A stretch of DNA of 64,000 nt from Nilaparvata lugens (GCF_014356525.2 NC_052514.1:2376623-2440622); one strand, 5' to 3'. Counted from the stretch's first letter, positions 35,101 to 46,039 are shown. Notes: generated from the sequence alone by a model not told the origin. Translations and numbers: made by a program.

Positions 35101-35776
35101 AAAGTGTTTAAGAAGAGTAAAAGAAATAAGAAATTATAATAAGAGAGTGAAAGTACCTGACTATTATATGTTGAGAGATTATATTGTTAAAGAAATGATA
35201 AATGTTCTGATATATTGTATACTATTTGTTATGACTGTGATATGGATAAAAGACTGTGTTGTGGATAGGATGAAAAATATTGTATTATTATTACTAAATG
35301 AAACTACTATTGATGAGTGGAAAGGTTATGTTGTGAGAAACACGGTAAACACATTGATTTATTTTGTGAGGATTATTATATTTATGGCTGCGATATCAAT
35401 TAAGGAAAATATTATTGAAGTACTAAGGAATGAGGGCGTGTCTTATGTTGAGAGAATCAGTTCTAAAATTTTCAAAGCTAATCTGAAACTCAGAACGATT
35501 CAAAATACACCAAGTAAATACTCTAGGCTAGCCAGGATAAGAGAGCTGATGGAGAACCAGTCGTCAAAACCGCCAGATTATTTACAGAATCAAAACAAAA
35601 TATTTCTAATCTCAAACCGTATTATCGAGACAATAAGCGATAAGAATATAAACAATAATATTTGGATTCATGGATCTACCTGTCAACAAATACGTACCAA
35701 ACAAACACCAGGCAACACACTTATTTCGCAGACGAGTATCCACTTCGAACAACAACACCTGAAAATAAAGAAATAA
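32189..35776 (+). CDS. Gypsy Gag-like polyprotein fused to pol 3' tail
   Basis: The start is placed at the ATG in CACCATGAAC, giving about 1,195 codons. Order: a low-complexity Pro/Ser/Thr N-terminus (residues 1-130); a long coiled coil (about 150-380, e.g. LEENAKVLQEEIKTVRQDVK); a capsid-like domain (about 405-560, with FIDQIKAIQELIP and FISQFLQQYW phrases); an Asn/Gln-rich linker; an Arg-rich tract with 28-residue tandem repeats (about 800-870); then two hydrophobic helices (MINVLIYCILFVMTVIW, TLIYFVRIIIFMAAI). No CCHC zinc knuckle and no protease DTG/DSG was seen. The last ~55 residues come from joining to the pol 3' end in another frame at AAAATATTTCTAATCTC, so the C-terminus is an artefact of deletion. 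Gag would form the particle; this copy lacks all enzymes. Confidence 0.8.
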   Translation: MNQSPANSQISYFSEHPQNYVATTPANQQPQDDAAETPREREGGSICSISFDPQNLAQLSSTKIDNVVDAINSDESPAEGDEGVRASNPVPASSQIAPSVAEGTENAATQSPSNVTSQPPSATNLEKRNTTLDSSVGYVTNLMANDSTNELKLMLSQILAGQAKGAETARENSKTIKIIQDKLEENAKVLQEEIKTVRQDVKAMDEKFSSFREEVRNIIDTKIDTQSAVIKKLETRLDDVTCQINERLDDVPKEVEKQVDVLGKELGTAIMGTVMGKVLENKGEIESKVEENNKKIVEIVKEQSNVQACMANLAEEGAKSSERYGMLENAIGGQQLKLTGLYDEVNTHKKIMNDKWIANEERVSRIETRMENIPVSRVQYTPNEAVNGTQLFQSLGKFDNSYRHMQPRPFIDQIKAIQELIPTSWLVWRFQLSSLLLGEPLMFFQSRMRDINSLEDFISQFLQQYWSKRKQMDALSEIISCTYDNRGRQSYTEFVAKMMCKNSQLDESLADTSLANILTKKLPYNVRMTLAVSSISSCEELIEHLHSIQSATSEPNHINKQARNFNQQNSNFKQNSNNENHIANARANAQRAKYTENNNRVQSFDNNYRNKFQYRNSKQHHKEAYYDNRDHWNRNNKRKITFTKQDENKQNHNQTNTSYTIAHTTRTTQNQHANDPPPDTQEPIQDSLPHKTAARHALETPCKHQSLLSLIFPTEEPSPQEEQPATEEHQVTVEELCNMEPTCDELVLNATPAHQRTTTKHPRTEPTPAHQSTPPRHTKDGKEDTSEYREDNMQDRRNAHRKARRRKRPRQTPDDRLHDRLQEKRGMHRKARRRKRLRQTPDDRLHDRLQEKRGMHRKARRRKVKRKKKKYRARRWRPHARFKRPRRIPDRDQDGGPEIDGMHPRHIRFKAEDQRCDRQNGHNKWNETGATGRTNRDSYRDKNGTERKTTIETCMDDNNKVDYLWRLIKDGKCLRRVKEIRNYNKRVKVPDYYMLRDYIVKEMINVLIYCILFVMTVIWIKDCVVDRMKNIVLLLLNETTIDEWKGYVVRNTVNTLIYFVRIIIFMAAISIKENIIEVLRNEGVSYVERISSKIFKANLKLRTIQNTPSKYSRLARIRELMENQSSKPPDYLQNQNKIFLISNRIIETISDKNINNNIWIHGSTCQQIRTKQTPGNTLISQTSIHFEQQHLKIKK
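34586..34796 (+). repeat. In-frame 84-bp tandem repeat in gag
   Basis: Units start at 34586, 34670 and 34754 (CACCGCAAGGC). Each full unit is 28 codons, reading HRKARRRKR then a PDDRLHDRLQEKRGM segment. There are two full units and a partial third; the first two are almost identical. The product is strongly basic. Confidence 0.95.
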
Positions 35777-36669
35777 AAAATTTAGAAACCATTTTTTAAC
35801 ACCTTTCTTATTGAGGAAACAAGAGAATAAATAACTTCTAATGTTAAAAAGCCAACTTACCTTCATGTAGCAGGAAGAAACATCAAGATGGCGACAAGTG
35901 ACAAGCCGAAGCCAACGTAAACCAACTGTACACTACGAAAACCAGAATAGTCAATGCCTATTAAATCATCAAAGTTGATACCCCGAATAAGAAGATCAAG
36001 TGTCATATAAATGTGAATTGCATGTAGAGATATTATAGAAATATTATATTATTATTATTTATGTATAAACTATTAAGAAAATCATTAAAATTATCCGCCA
36101 AATGATCAAACCGCATAGTTACCACCAAAAGCATTAATCCCAAGTCTCAATGTATTAGAGGAATAAGAAGTTCGTGTTGATAAAACCTACCAAAGATTAT
36201 CTTTAAAAATATCCATTACATGAAAACAAAGCCCAATTTCTGCAAGAGAATGAAATGAAAATGTACAAGTCACTGTTCTATGTTGAGGGAGAAAATATGT
36301 TATACTCTGCAAGTCGGAGAATTATCAGTTTGTTAGGTTGGCAATGATTTTGCACCAACATTCAAATGTGCTTCTGGCCTGAGGGCAGAGCGTGGATTAG
36401 AAAAAAGATTTATATTATGTATGGAGGAGGAGATAGTTTATATTGTGTATTGTGTGTAGAAGGAGATTGGCCGATGTAAGGCGTATGTATTTGAATTGAA
36501 TTTATTTATTGTTGTATATGTTGTTGAATTGTTAGGAGGTAAGATTCTCAGTAGAGTTATTAGCAGACTTTGTAACATATATGATTTCTGATCCAAAACC
36601 AACTGGATCATAAAATTTATATTATATTCTCGAATTGTCGTTTTAAATCAGAAATCAGAGGGCGTTTTG
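35777..36669 (+). other. Gypsy 3' internal region, second copy
   Basis: Near-identical to 28295-29191. The match begins at the deletion junction near 35605 and extends to LTR 3. Confidence 0.85.
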
Positions 36670-39042
36670 TGTCACGTGGTAATTTGAAACCACCAAATAT
36701 TTCTAAATGAGCCAATAAAATGTAATAGAACTATAAAATTGGAAAGAAGGTTAGACCTATCTAAAGAGTAAATCAACTCAAATCAAGTATTATTAGTGAT
36801 TAGGAGTAATAGCATTATCAACAACGATAAGAAAACATGTATTATTGTGATTTAATAATTATGAGAACTCATTGGTAAGATCAAAAAATTATAAAGCGGC
36901 ATAATTATTATTGGCGGATTACAAAAATAAAAAATAAAATAAAATGCATGAACATTGAGGTTAGAGTTACTTGTTTACGTTTTGAAAAGAATTAGTCGAT
37001 CTTGGATAAATCGATAATTATCCGAACCAATACTGAATGAATCAGCTGATTATTCGATCAACCCATATGACCGGTTGAATCATATAAAATTCACTCATAA
37101 AGGATATATTATGTATACTAAAGGAAGTCGATGTGTAGAAATACAAATAACTATTATTTCTGTATAAATATTTATTATAATCTAAAAAAGCATGATAAAT
37201 CAAGAGTATAAAAAACTCATATAAAACTAAATGTATTATCTATTAAAATCGTATGTTACGATTTATTTATGAATTCAATTTAAGATAAATACCCCATATA
37301 TCTGTATAAAAACTTCTTTTATTAAATTTTTTCTATTATAAAGCCGAGGAAGCCCTGATTCCCAAGGCAACCAATTGTATTGAGTCTATTAAATTGAGGG
37401 CCAATCAGAGAGTAGCTTATAGAATTATTCTAGGAAGAAGCAAATTTTTCTGAAAACCTCTTTCTTCTGGCTTAAGATCCCAACCCGAGAGGATGCACAT
37501 GGAGTTTAGGGTCTTTTCTTATTCCTTTTAAAAATTTTTTAACGAATTATTAAGCCAAACCCTTTTTTAAATGTAATGTATGTTTGTTGAATGTTAATTG
37601 TTTGTGAACTCAGTGCTGTCAAGGAGTTCGTAATTGTAAAGATTCCCATAAAAATAGCTTTAATTCGAAAGAAACTTATAAAAATCTGGATCACACGTTA
37701 GCCCAGCAGTGACGAAAAGGAGCCTACCTAATTAATTATTGGAAATAATTAATTCAATCCACGAGAACATCCAGAACTTCAGTCAGTGAGTGATAAGTCA
37801 AACCAAATGAGCTCATTTGTCTACGTTCAGTGGGGTAATAATTAATAAAAAAGCGCTATTCCAATTAATTAGAGTTAAAATAAAAAGTCACCACGTGTTG
37901 AACAATATCACATAGTTCACAAGAACATTTTATAAATTTATTTATTATATGTAGGAAGCTTACTTCCATGCACTGCCCGAATTCATATTAAAAGCCCTGA
38001 GATCTCATGTTTGAATATTAATTTATTAAATATTAATTTTGTTTATTGAACAAAATATACCATATCAAACTTATAGACCGAACAGGTTTTTATCTGCAGA
38101 ATTTTATATTGATTGGAAGTCTAAGTACCAGTATTAAATATAATATATTTATGAATTTGAAATTCATTATTGTGAATATTAGCAAAGCCTGTGATAATTA
38201 TTCAGATTTTAAAAGTAGATTATTTAAGTGAATTACAGATTTATTGAATATTTTATGCATATCTGTTTTGTGGGAATATATTTTGTGTTTTATGTCAGCA
38301 TACAAACTTATAGAATTTTTTATTATATCCTAACTCATCTCGTGTTATATAGTTTGAGCTGTTTTGGTACCAACAAATATTTAGCAGCACTTAAAATCAT
38401 AGAATCAAATAATATTAACCTTATTCAAAGCACTCAATATTTATCATCCTTTGATGATATTCATTTCATCAGCCAGAACAAGTATATTAAGAAATTATAT
38501 TAATAAGGTTCCAGTTATATCATATAAGGATCCAGAGAGCTTCAAGAACTGGCGTTGTAAGTTCTAAGGAATTTTGAAAGGGTATATTGGTGAATACTTG
38601 TATTCACGACGAGCGTTTTAAGAATCAACTAGAAACAACTATAGTTGGTCCTGATTATTCTCTAGTGGTACATGGTTACTGATAATCAGTCATCAAATAT
38701 TCTTTTAATTTCCTTACTGGTATTCTTCAAGAACTTCATAGAAGCAGCGGTAAGAATTATCAATACCTGGTCCTTGAACCTTATGGTGATTATTTGTACT
38801 TATAAAATTCATGTTTCTACCACTGAGCTAGAGCTGAGGTTTGAACCCAGTAATTTTGCGAGCCGGAAGGCCTTAATTTTTTGTGAATTTATTCGCAAAA
38901 GAGGGAATTTAGAGACTGCTCTTATAAATACCAGAAACATCGTATTATATGTGAAGGAATTGCAATCTACAACTTCTCACAATAGCTTCATAACGTGGGA
39001 CTCTATCATAAGAGATAACCCCCCCAGGAGCACAACTTCACA
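36670..39042 (+). repeat. LTR 3 (full, ~2.37 kb)
   Basis: Starts TGTCACGTGG and ends CTTCACA followed by ATAT. LTR 2 and LTR 3 differ by only scattered substitutions and single-base indels, for example GAACTCATT here versus GAACCCATT in LTR 2, so their separation is recent. Confidence 0.92.
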
Positions 39043-39046
39043 ATAT

Positions 39047-41034
39047 GTAAATTTGGCGAGATAAAATTTGAAGAAGAAATTCAAGTGAAAATTAGAAGAG
39101 AAAGACTCGAGGCCATTTTGCAAGGATCATCGGTAGGATGCAGACTTAGTCCACGTACCTAATTGGTCAAAAGCTTTAATTTCTGTTTAATGTAATTCAA
39201 TCTTCGTTTTTCTGTTTTTAAAAAGTTGTTCCAAAGTTCCTATAATAATTGTGATATTAAGATTTTTAAATTTCATTTAAATAAACCCCGATATTATATT
39301 AGTGAAGTCTGTTCAACATTTTTCGCCACGTGGAAGGATCCAGCCGGAACGATATATTCTACGGCCGAATATATTTCGAAAACCAAAAAACGGAAACAAA
39401 AGTCTACGTAGGTTATTCGAATATATAAAAGGGGATCCCCATAAATCTGCGAAAATTGTACAGCGTATAAATTCGTCCATTTAAGAAAAGTCATGACTAT
39501 AGTTTTAAGGGTACAAAATTTATCATAATTAAATTTTATAGTATTAAATAAATTTAACTATCCACGCTGTACTTAGCCAAAAGGTCTATTTTCCTTAGGC
39601 GAAACCACACCCTGAGAGTAATTTTAATTATTAATTTGTTCTATTCTCTGAATCACCATTTAATATTAACTTGTTTTTTCTTGTTTAACTAGTTCAGTTT
39701 ATGACCCTTTCCAAAGGGCTATTATCCATTTTATTTTGTCTAATTGAAGAGTACCGAACTTTTTATATAATATTTATAATTTAAAGATTCAAATCTGCTG
39801 TCAACCAATCTTCATTCTGTATCTATTTGAAAGCTATTATTTACATAATCTGTTCATTAATTCATTCAATATTTGTTGTAAAAGTACATCCTTCAGAATA
39901 TATCTATTTCACCGTTTTATTAAACTGGGCTTACTTCATTATACCTCCAAATTCGTTCTTCCTCGACTGACACACATTGATCATTCAGGACACATCCTGT
40001 TTTGCAATAGTCAGACATTAGCGAGTATAGTATCTATCATTAGACTATTATTTCTTCTGGTGGTAAATGGTGGTCGATTTTCTTATCAAGTAATAAATTC
40101 TGTCATTGAGAGTACCCCGCAGAATCAAATAATAAATCGACTTCCACTAGCCTACCCCACCGAGGTGAAGTGAATCCTACATCATTAGCCGATCAACGTC
40201 GCAAAGAGAGGTAGTAGATCGTATAGACAACATTAGAATTGAACTCGGTACTCGAAATATTTACTATTTTGGTTCAGCACTTTGCCTTCATACAACCTAT
40301 AGTACTTATCAGAGACCTGGTTCGCATGGATTTGCTATTCTATCTGTTGTTTCATGCGGTCTAATATCTTTCCAAATTACGGCACAATTATTGGATTCTA
40401 GATATATTAGTCATCATTTGGAGAAAAGGTTCACTCCAAAATTACTGTCTCTGTCTGATCGTAGTGACAGCAGAATTTATTTTCAGCAGGTTCAAGTTGA
40501 ACTGCATTTTATTGTTAAATTGAATTTAATTCCACCTCACCATATTATAACCACCTACCATATTAAATTAGAAACTCAGGTCCCTTACTTCGGCTACCTT
40601 TGTAGACCGCCAACCCCTTTATTGAGCAAGTTAACTTTTTCAATCTGTCCCATCCATACTCCAGTCATTCTGCTTCGATACTCTGATTTAAGTGATATCG
40701 ACAATCCGATTAAACAAAGGTTGGTCAACCTAACCTACAATTACCCATCGTTAAATCATAACCTCAAGTACTATAATTGTTCAATTATTCTATTAAATCT
40801 GACCATTTTAACTATCAATTACTTTTTTACTGTACGTCCTCCCCTCTCTACGGAGCAAAATAGGCTGCAACATTCGCCAACACAAGGTAAGACCTACTAT
40901 ACAAGGAAATCGTACTCATGGCTGAACAATTATAATCCTAATTTATTGTCATATAGTTCAAACTATATATTTCCGTGTCCCCCCCCCTTGGAGTAAGATC
41001 ATGACACATGACGCTTCAACAAGAGGCTGGGATT
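39047..41034. other. Unrecognised sequence right of the LTR array
   Basis: About 2 kb with no repeat I can match elsewhere in the window. A 201-codon plus-strand ORF (40391-40996, opening with TTG) is rich in Tyr, Leu, Ile and Pro. It ends in a C-run and has no motif, and I do not call it a gene. Confidence 0.4.
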
Positions 41035-41260
41035 TGAAACACTTATATACAATAGCTTAAAATACAGCAAAATTATGGATGAACTTACAAAATATAAATT
41101 AAGAAAATAATTATTGAGCTGTATATAATATGAAAAAAACAATTTGTAATAACTATAGATAAAATAGATAATATTGTAATGCATCCACATAAATTGGCGG
41201 AGCTTTGGACATATCAATGTCCATTCTTTGGAAAGAATATTCGAAGTATTCTTCCCACTA
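41035..41260 (-). mobile_element. Family L LINE 3' end, copy 1
   Basis: Shares CACTTATATACAATAGCTTA, GGCGGAGCTTTG and ACATATCAATGTCCATTCTT with 58914-59185, 59228-59560 and 62690-62860. The AATCAATCAATC tail of related copies puts the 3' end at the left, so the strand is minus. Confidence 0.75.
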
Positions 41261-41280
41261 ACTCTCTACCAAATCTACCA

Positions 41281-41660
41281 AAGAGAGAGAGATAGAGAAA
41301 GAGATGAGAAGAAGAGGTAGCAGTATTATGAGTTGAAGCAATAAAGGAGGAGATAGGAGAAATAGAGGTAGCAAGAAAGATAAGGAGAGAGAGATAGAGG
41401 AAGAGATGAGAAGAGAGGTAGCAGTATCATGAGTTGAAGCAATAAAGGAGGAGATAGGAGAAATAGAGGTAGCAAGAAAGATAAGGAGAGAGAGATAGAG
41501 GAAGAGATGAGAAGGAGAGGTATTATGAGCTGAAGCAAAAGAAGGAGGATATAGGAGAAATAGAGGTAACTAGATTAACTAGGAGAGAGAGATACAGGAA
41601 GAGATGAGAAGAAGAGGTAGCAGTATTATGAGCTGAAGCAAAAGAAGGAGGCGAAGGAAA
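41281..41660. repeat. ~100-bp tandem repeat, four copies
   Basis: Units start near 41283, 41384, 41487 and 41582. Each contains GAGATAGAG(G)AAGAGATGAGA, GGTAGCAGTAT(T/C)ATGAG and GAGGAGATAGGAGAAATAG or variants. Purine-rich on the plus strand. Confidence 0.9.
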
Positions 41661-42727
41661 AGAAAAAATGAAACAACAGGGATAAACGACAACATGTGCT
41701 AAATAGATGGTGAGTGAGTGAATGAGTGAGAGAACGAATAGTTAATCATAATGAGTCAAACAGAGAGGGGTAGTGAACAAGAACATGTGTCGTTAGCACA
41801 CGCGGATCTTTGGATTGTGAAAAAATGAAACGCACTTCATAACACACGTCACTCAATGATCAATTCAAATTTGAAACGCTTTGTTCAATCTGTACCTGAT
41901 CCAGACATGGTCTATTATTAACCACTCTTTCACCTTCCTCTCTCTCTCACACACTCACACACACACACTGTCAATCCTTCACTCTAATCAAACTCTCGCT
42001 CTCTCACTCCTTTTCTGTAATCTGACTCTCTCTCTCCCTCTCTCTCCCTCTATCTCTCTCTGACTCACTCTCTCAATCACATGAGACTTGTTGCTGTCAG
42101 TAGATTGTCACAAACAGTGATTGTGCGCTAGAAAGTCTCTCACATGTTTTACACTCAATCAATCCCTTATCCACTCTTTAGAAACATTTTGTTATTTCCA
42201 CACACGGTCACACTTTTTCAATTTTGGTTTTATAATCGAAGAGCTGGAGGGAGAGAGACCTTTGTACTACACCATGATCCCTCCCTGAAATTCTTTCGAT
42301 TTTTGTTATGTAGCTATAGTGTACCCTATAGTGAGTTTAACATCATAAAGTTAAAACCAGTGTTAGTTTAAACTTGATCTAATTTCGAAGTACATTTATT
42401 TATTTTCACAATTACAATATCAAATTGATGATTGGTTGAGGATCAACAATTGGATCAATTTCTAGTCCCGTTTGTTATGATCTGTTTTATTTCAAGTTTG
42501 AGCCGCCAGCTGATTGAATTCAGTTCAAGCTTTGACTGTGCAAACGGCCCATTGTGGATATCGTTCATAGAGAACTCAATGAATGTATTAGCATAGATAA
42601 CTGATGCAAGTTGAACAGTATCTTTACTCTGTGGTATTACATTCTACGATCGCTGGGTGCATTGAAATCGTTCAACTACTAATGATAAAATGATTAAATA
42701 AAATCGTTCAACTAATAATGCAATACT
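41661..42727. other. Unannotated spacer with CA/CT microsatellites
   Basis: Short (CA)n and (TC)n runs at 41938-42070. No gene or element recognised in the rest. Confidence 0.5.
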
Positions 42728-42800
42728 AGAAGCTCTGTGAACGGTAGACCTCACGCAGTTCTCTCATGCACATGTATCTGATGTCACCTGTTCTAGTTGA
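42728..42800 (+). repeat. Family G fragment, left end
   Basis: CTCTGTGAACGGTAGACCTCACGCAGT and the following bases resemble 61270-61320, the start of the fullest family G copy; the remainder is absent. Confidence 0.55.
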
Positions 42801-42888
42801 TTCAGTTGAATCACAATTCACAGTTGAATAATAATTCACTCTTGAAAACTGTTATTTGTCTTCTCCAAGATCAAAAACTCACTTATAA

Positions 42889-43311
42889 TAGTATATTTCG
42901 CACCTAGGGCCGAAAATGAGACTTTTCTGGCTCGAAATCGGTTTTCAAGTCCGAGGCCGTAGGCCGAGGACTAGAAAAGATTGAGAGCCGGAAACACATT
43001 TTTGCCCGTGGTGCAAACGCTATTTTTCGCCACACAAAAAATAAGTTTTCATTTGAGCGTAAATGCGTCGTCGACCACGACAGGGTGAGGATCTCAGTTT
43101 TGGATGGATTTCAAATTGTCTAAATAACCTAAAAGATTATGTTCAATTATGTTCTAATGTTTTATGTTTTAATTTTATGATTCTATGTTTAAATGGGAGG
43201 TTGAGTTTATACTTTTTTATTTTTTCAAATGGCAATGAGATGATATTAGTATGAATGTTTTTATTTTGAATAATAAACACAAATAATGAAAAGTTTTTTG
43301 ATCAGCTGTTT
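42889..43311 (-). repeat. Family A dispersed repeat, copy 4, reversed
   Basis: In reverse it carries the whole terminal module (GGTGCGAAATATACTA end, GTGTGGCGAAAA) and, after an internal rearrangement near 43045-43130, the central GGTTGAGTTTATAC region. It stops within GATCAGCTGTTT, so the CGCCACACTGCACAG end is missing. Confidence 0.8.
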
Positions 43312-44314
43312 TAGCAGACTAACTTGGACAATCTGAATGTCAACAATGCTTGTCATCGTCGACTGCGAAAGTTGAGGTTAGAAGTTCTATCCTACTCTGA
43401 AAATAGAATTTGAATAGTTTTTAATATAACTTATTCATATTCCATTCATCCAAATAAAATGATGGTATCTTATTGCTGAATACTTTATTCAATTCTAGAA
43501 GCATATAAACTGATTTCGTTTCATAAACTATTTTTTGTAAACACGTTCACATCAAATCAGAATCAGCTGACTTCAAGGTTATTTTACAGCCCTAGGGCCA
43601 TAAAAATTTTACCGGCCTGGACAGAAAACAATCACTTTCGGCCTCCATATGACGCACGAAAACCAGCTCATTACATCCAAGTGGGGTGAAAACTCAGTTT
43701 ACGTTTGGATTTGTATCCCATATGATATTTCATCCAGTTTCCTGATAATCTTTCCATCTGATAAAAATATTTCTCAATCATTTTAAAATTAATTTTTTTC
43801 AATCAAGAATATTATAATTTCTTCAGCATTATTCAGTTCATTCAATCATTTTTCATTTTACTTCCAATCACCTATTAAATTTGTTTTTTCAAATGTGAGA
43901 ATATTGATACTGATGGGCACGCATCATTGAAATATTGAAACCCTACCTTATAGAAATAGACACAGACAGACATCTGTTATGTAATGCATTATGTGTAATG
44001 CATCATTGTTTCTTAAGTCTTGATAATGGGTAAAAAATGTTCCCTTTGCACTCCTGTCCGTGAAAAGGGATGAAACCAAAATTTGTGATCTCTGCGACGA
44101 CAATTTCATGCACGCAGCACAACATATGCCAAAAATCCTGCTTCTTCCACGTCCATTCTTATGCATCATTATGTGTGATCTGGCCAGAGAATTCGAACTG
44201 TAGCGCCAAAATCCCAGACCGCAGTTCTGCCAATAGCAGGCTTGTTTGCGCCAGTGCCGACCGTCCAGCTGTTTTGGCTTGTCGAGAAAAAAAGCCCCAG
44301 TCATTCTTGTTTCG
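43312..44314. other. Unannotated sequence, little repeat content
   Basis: One of the few stretches with no copy elsewhere in the window. A 118-codon minus-strand ORF (43948-44304) has no recognisable domain. Confidence 0.4.
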
Positions 44315-44670
44315 TCAGTCGTTCTTGTCTTGTCTCGTCCCCGTTGTTGTGAAGACCGAGTTTGTATTTTTTGTCATGTAATTTCGATCGGAAATTTCTT
44401 GTAGATAATTGTTTGAGTGTAGTGTGTGTGAATTATGAGTATAACAGCATAAATAGTGTTAAATTGAATTAATTTGAATCAGATTTGAATTTATAAAGAA
44501 TCAGTTTGAGCTTTGTTCGAACATAGCCTGCAAGTTGAACACAGAATCAACGAGAAGACGGCCCAGAAGCCAGAACCTGTCTTATTCCCAGATTTCACCC
44601 CACCCTGAACCTGATCAAAACACCTAATAAAGGCTTAAAAGGGCAAGTAGTCAAGCTTGGATTAAATCTG
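44315..44670 (+). other. Candidate non-coding first exon of a host gene
   Basis: A somewhat GC-richer block with initiator-like CGTCAGTCGTTCTTG and a downstream GAAGACCGAG. It ends at AAATCTG followed by a good splice donor (GTGAGT at 44671). No long ORF, as expected for a 5' UTR exon. No acceptor or coding exon can be linked to it in this window. Confidence 0.25.
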
Positions 44671-44854
44671 GTGAGTTTGAGCTATTTTTTATTGTTCATT
44701 AATGCAGAGTTTAACTGTACAAATAACCTGGCTCAAATTGAAGATTAAATTTTGCCCCTTGTTTGTATTTGATTATATAAATAGTAAATTACAGTCCTCT
44801 AGTAGCTCTAGCCTGAGCTTTGTTCAGAACAATGTGTAATGCATGCACTTGTCA

Positions 44855-45012
44855 GCTGATTGATTATGAATAATTCTATAGTCTGACTATACCTATCTTC
44901 AAAGTATATATAGTGATATCAGAGGACGGAGGAATTCCTTTTCTTCCCATATTATCCTTAAAATACAAAATTTCAAAAATCTTGTGTATACATCGACGCG
45001 CAGTTGAAAAAG
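44855..45012 (+). repeat. Family G repeat, left half, split by LINE
   Basis: Matches 61392-61530 (CAGCTGATT...GAATAATTCTATAG, then CATCGACGCGCAGTTGAAAA). The repeat is interrupted at AGTTGAAAAAG, and its continuation lies 5.4 kb away at 50466. Confidence 0.85.
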
Positions 45013-45262
45013 AGGAGTGGCCGTAGTCGAGTGGATCAGATGCTGGCTTTATGATTCAGAGGCCCGGGTTCAAATCCCGGCCCGGGCAAGATATTTATCT
45101 CGGGCCACACCCGTGTTTCGGATGGACACGTTGAGCCGTCGGTCCCGGCTGCCTAGAAAGCAGTCGTTAGGTCATGTCAGAGGCCCTGAAATTGATCAGT
45201 TGCGACCTGAAAACTCTGACACCAGACCTGAGCCAACCAGGTCACTCGATATTATTATACAT
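45013..45262 (+). promoter_or_regulatory. tRNA-derived SINE-like head of the LINE (Pol III A and B boxes)
   Basis: GTAGTCGAGTGG at 45023-45034 fits an A box and GGTTCAAATCC at 45067-45077 fits a B box, 33 bases apart. CCCGG and CCGGG arms around the B box form a T-arm-like stem. The body that follows (TTTCGGATGGACACG, GTCGGTCCCGGCTGCCTAGA) also occurs, without the head, at 5905-6060. No target-site duplication separates this part from the LINE, so both were apparently inserted as one molecule. Confidence 0.8.
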
Positions 45263-46039
45263 TTTCGGTTGAGCCGAGCGCTCGGTGTGACTAGACGTGA
45301 TTTTGTAGCTCTTCAAATTTTCAAATAATATCAGTGTTTACTCACGTTTAAATAATATTTTATTAGGTGTGTTGAGTTCCTGTATGTGTGAGTGTCACTT
45401 ACATCACCTAATTCTGCTGGAGCTGTGAGTATAAGGAAGTTATAGTTGATTTTTGGTTTCTTCTTTTTCGTGAAAGGGCTAGAGGTTAGACAGTTCCATT
45501 GCTTGAACTTGTAATCAACCAAAGTATTGGAGTGAGAGAACCGTAGATTAAAGTGAGAAAAAAGAGAAGTCTCTATCTAATCTTCGACGATTTTTCACTT
45601 GTCAAAGTGGTCGTTCTTAGCAACTGAAAGGCGTCCTTAGCTACGATACTTCTTGTCAAAGTGTGCATAGCCTGCTTGATTGGAATTGTTTGACAGAGTC
45701 TGCTGTTATCATTGTTTGTTATTATTGTTTAACTGTGCTATTTGAAAACAGCTGTGAAACCATAAGAGCAGTCTATAAGCCGCGCCAAATTCAATTTCAT
45801 AGCTCTTCAAGTGCATCACTTTCATTCTTCTTTTGGTTTAGTGACAACGTAGTGCAATACTTCGGAATAATAATAATTATCATTGGCTGCTCTAATATTA
45901 GTGAAACTCCTATTCTTAATCCATTTTCCTTCTTACAGGAGCTACCCTATCACTTCCTGCCTTGATAGCTCTCTAGGCATTTCCACGCCCTTTCTAAATT
46001 CCCATTCTCATTTTTCACTAAGACTTATAAGAAATAAAA
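45263..46039 (+). other. LINE 5' UTR
   Basis: About 780 bp between the SINE-like head and the ORF1 ATG. Small ORFs are present but none has a domain. Confidence 0.65.

Larger units (their letters stand above)
24739..39046 (+). mobile_element. Ty3/Gypsy LTR array: LTR-pol-LTR-gag-LTR
   Basis: Three long LTRs in direct orientation (24743, 29192, 36670) enclose two different internal regions. ATAT precedes the first LTR (24739-24742) and follows the third (39043-39046), so the whole array behaves as one insertion with a 4-bp target-site duplication. The LTRs start TGTCACGTGG and end TTCACA, i.e. TG...CA. The first internal region keeps only RNase H and integrase; the second keeps gag and a downstream segment fused straight to the pol 3' end. 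No RT or protease is visible in either. Unequal or inter-element recombination followed by deletion is the likely route. Confidence 0.9.

Noticed and set aside
41281..41660. CRISPR-like regular repeat
   Set aside because: Units are contiguous with no unique spacers, and the window is eukaryotic; it is an ordinary tandem repeat. The same applies to 54569-55205.
43063..43254. 63-codon ORF
   Set aside because: Lies inside the reversed family A repeat, and the other copies do not keep the frame.
45017..45328. 103-codon ORF at the LINE 5' end
   Set aside because: It covers the tRNA-like A and B boxes and SINE body, which explain the sequence better; no protein motif.
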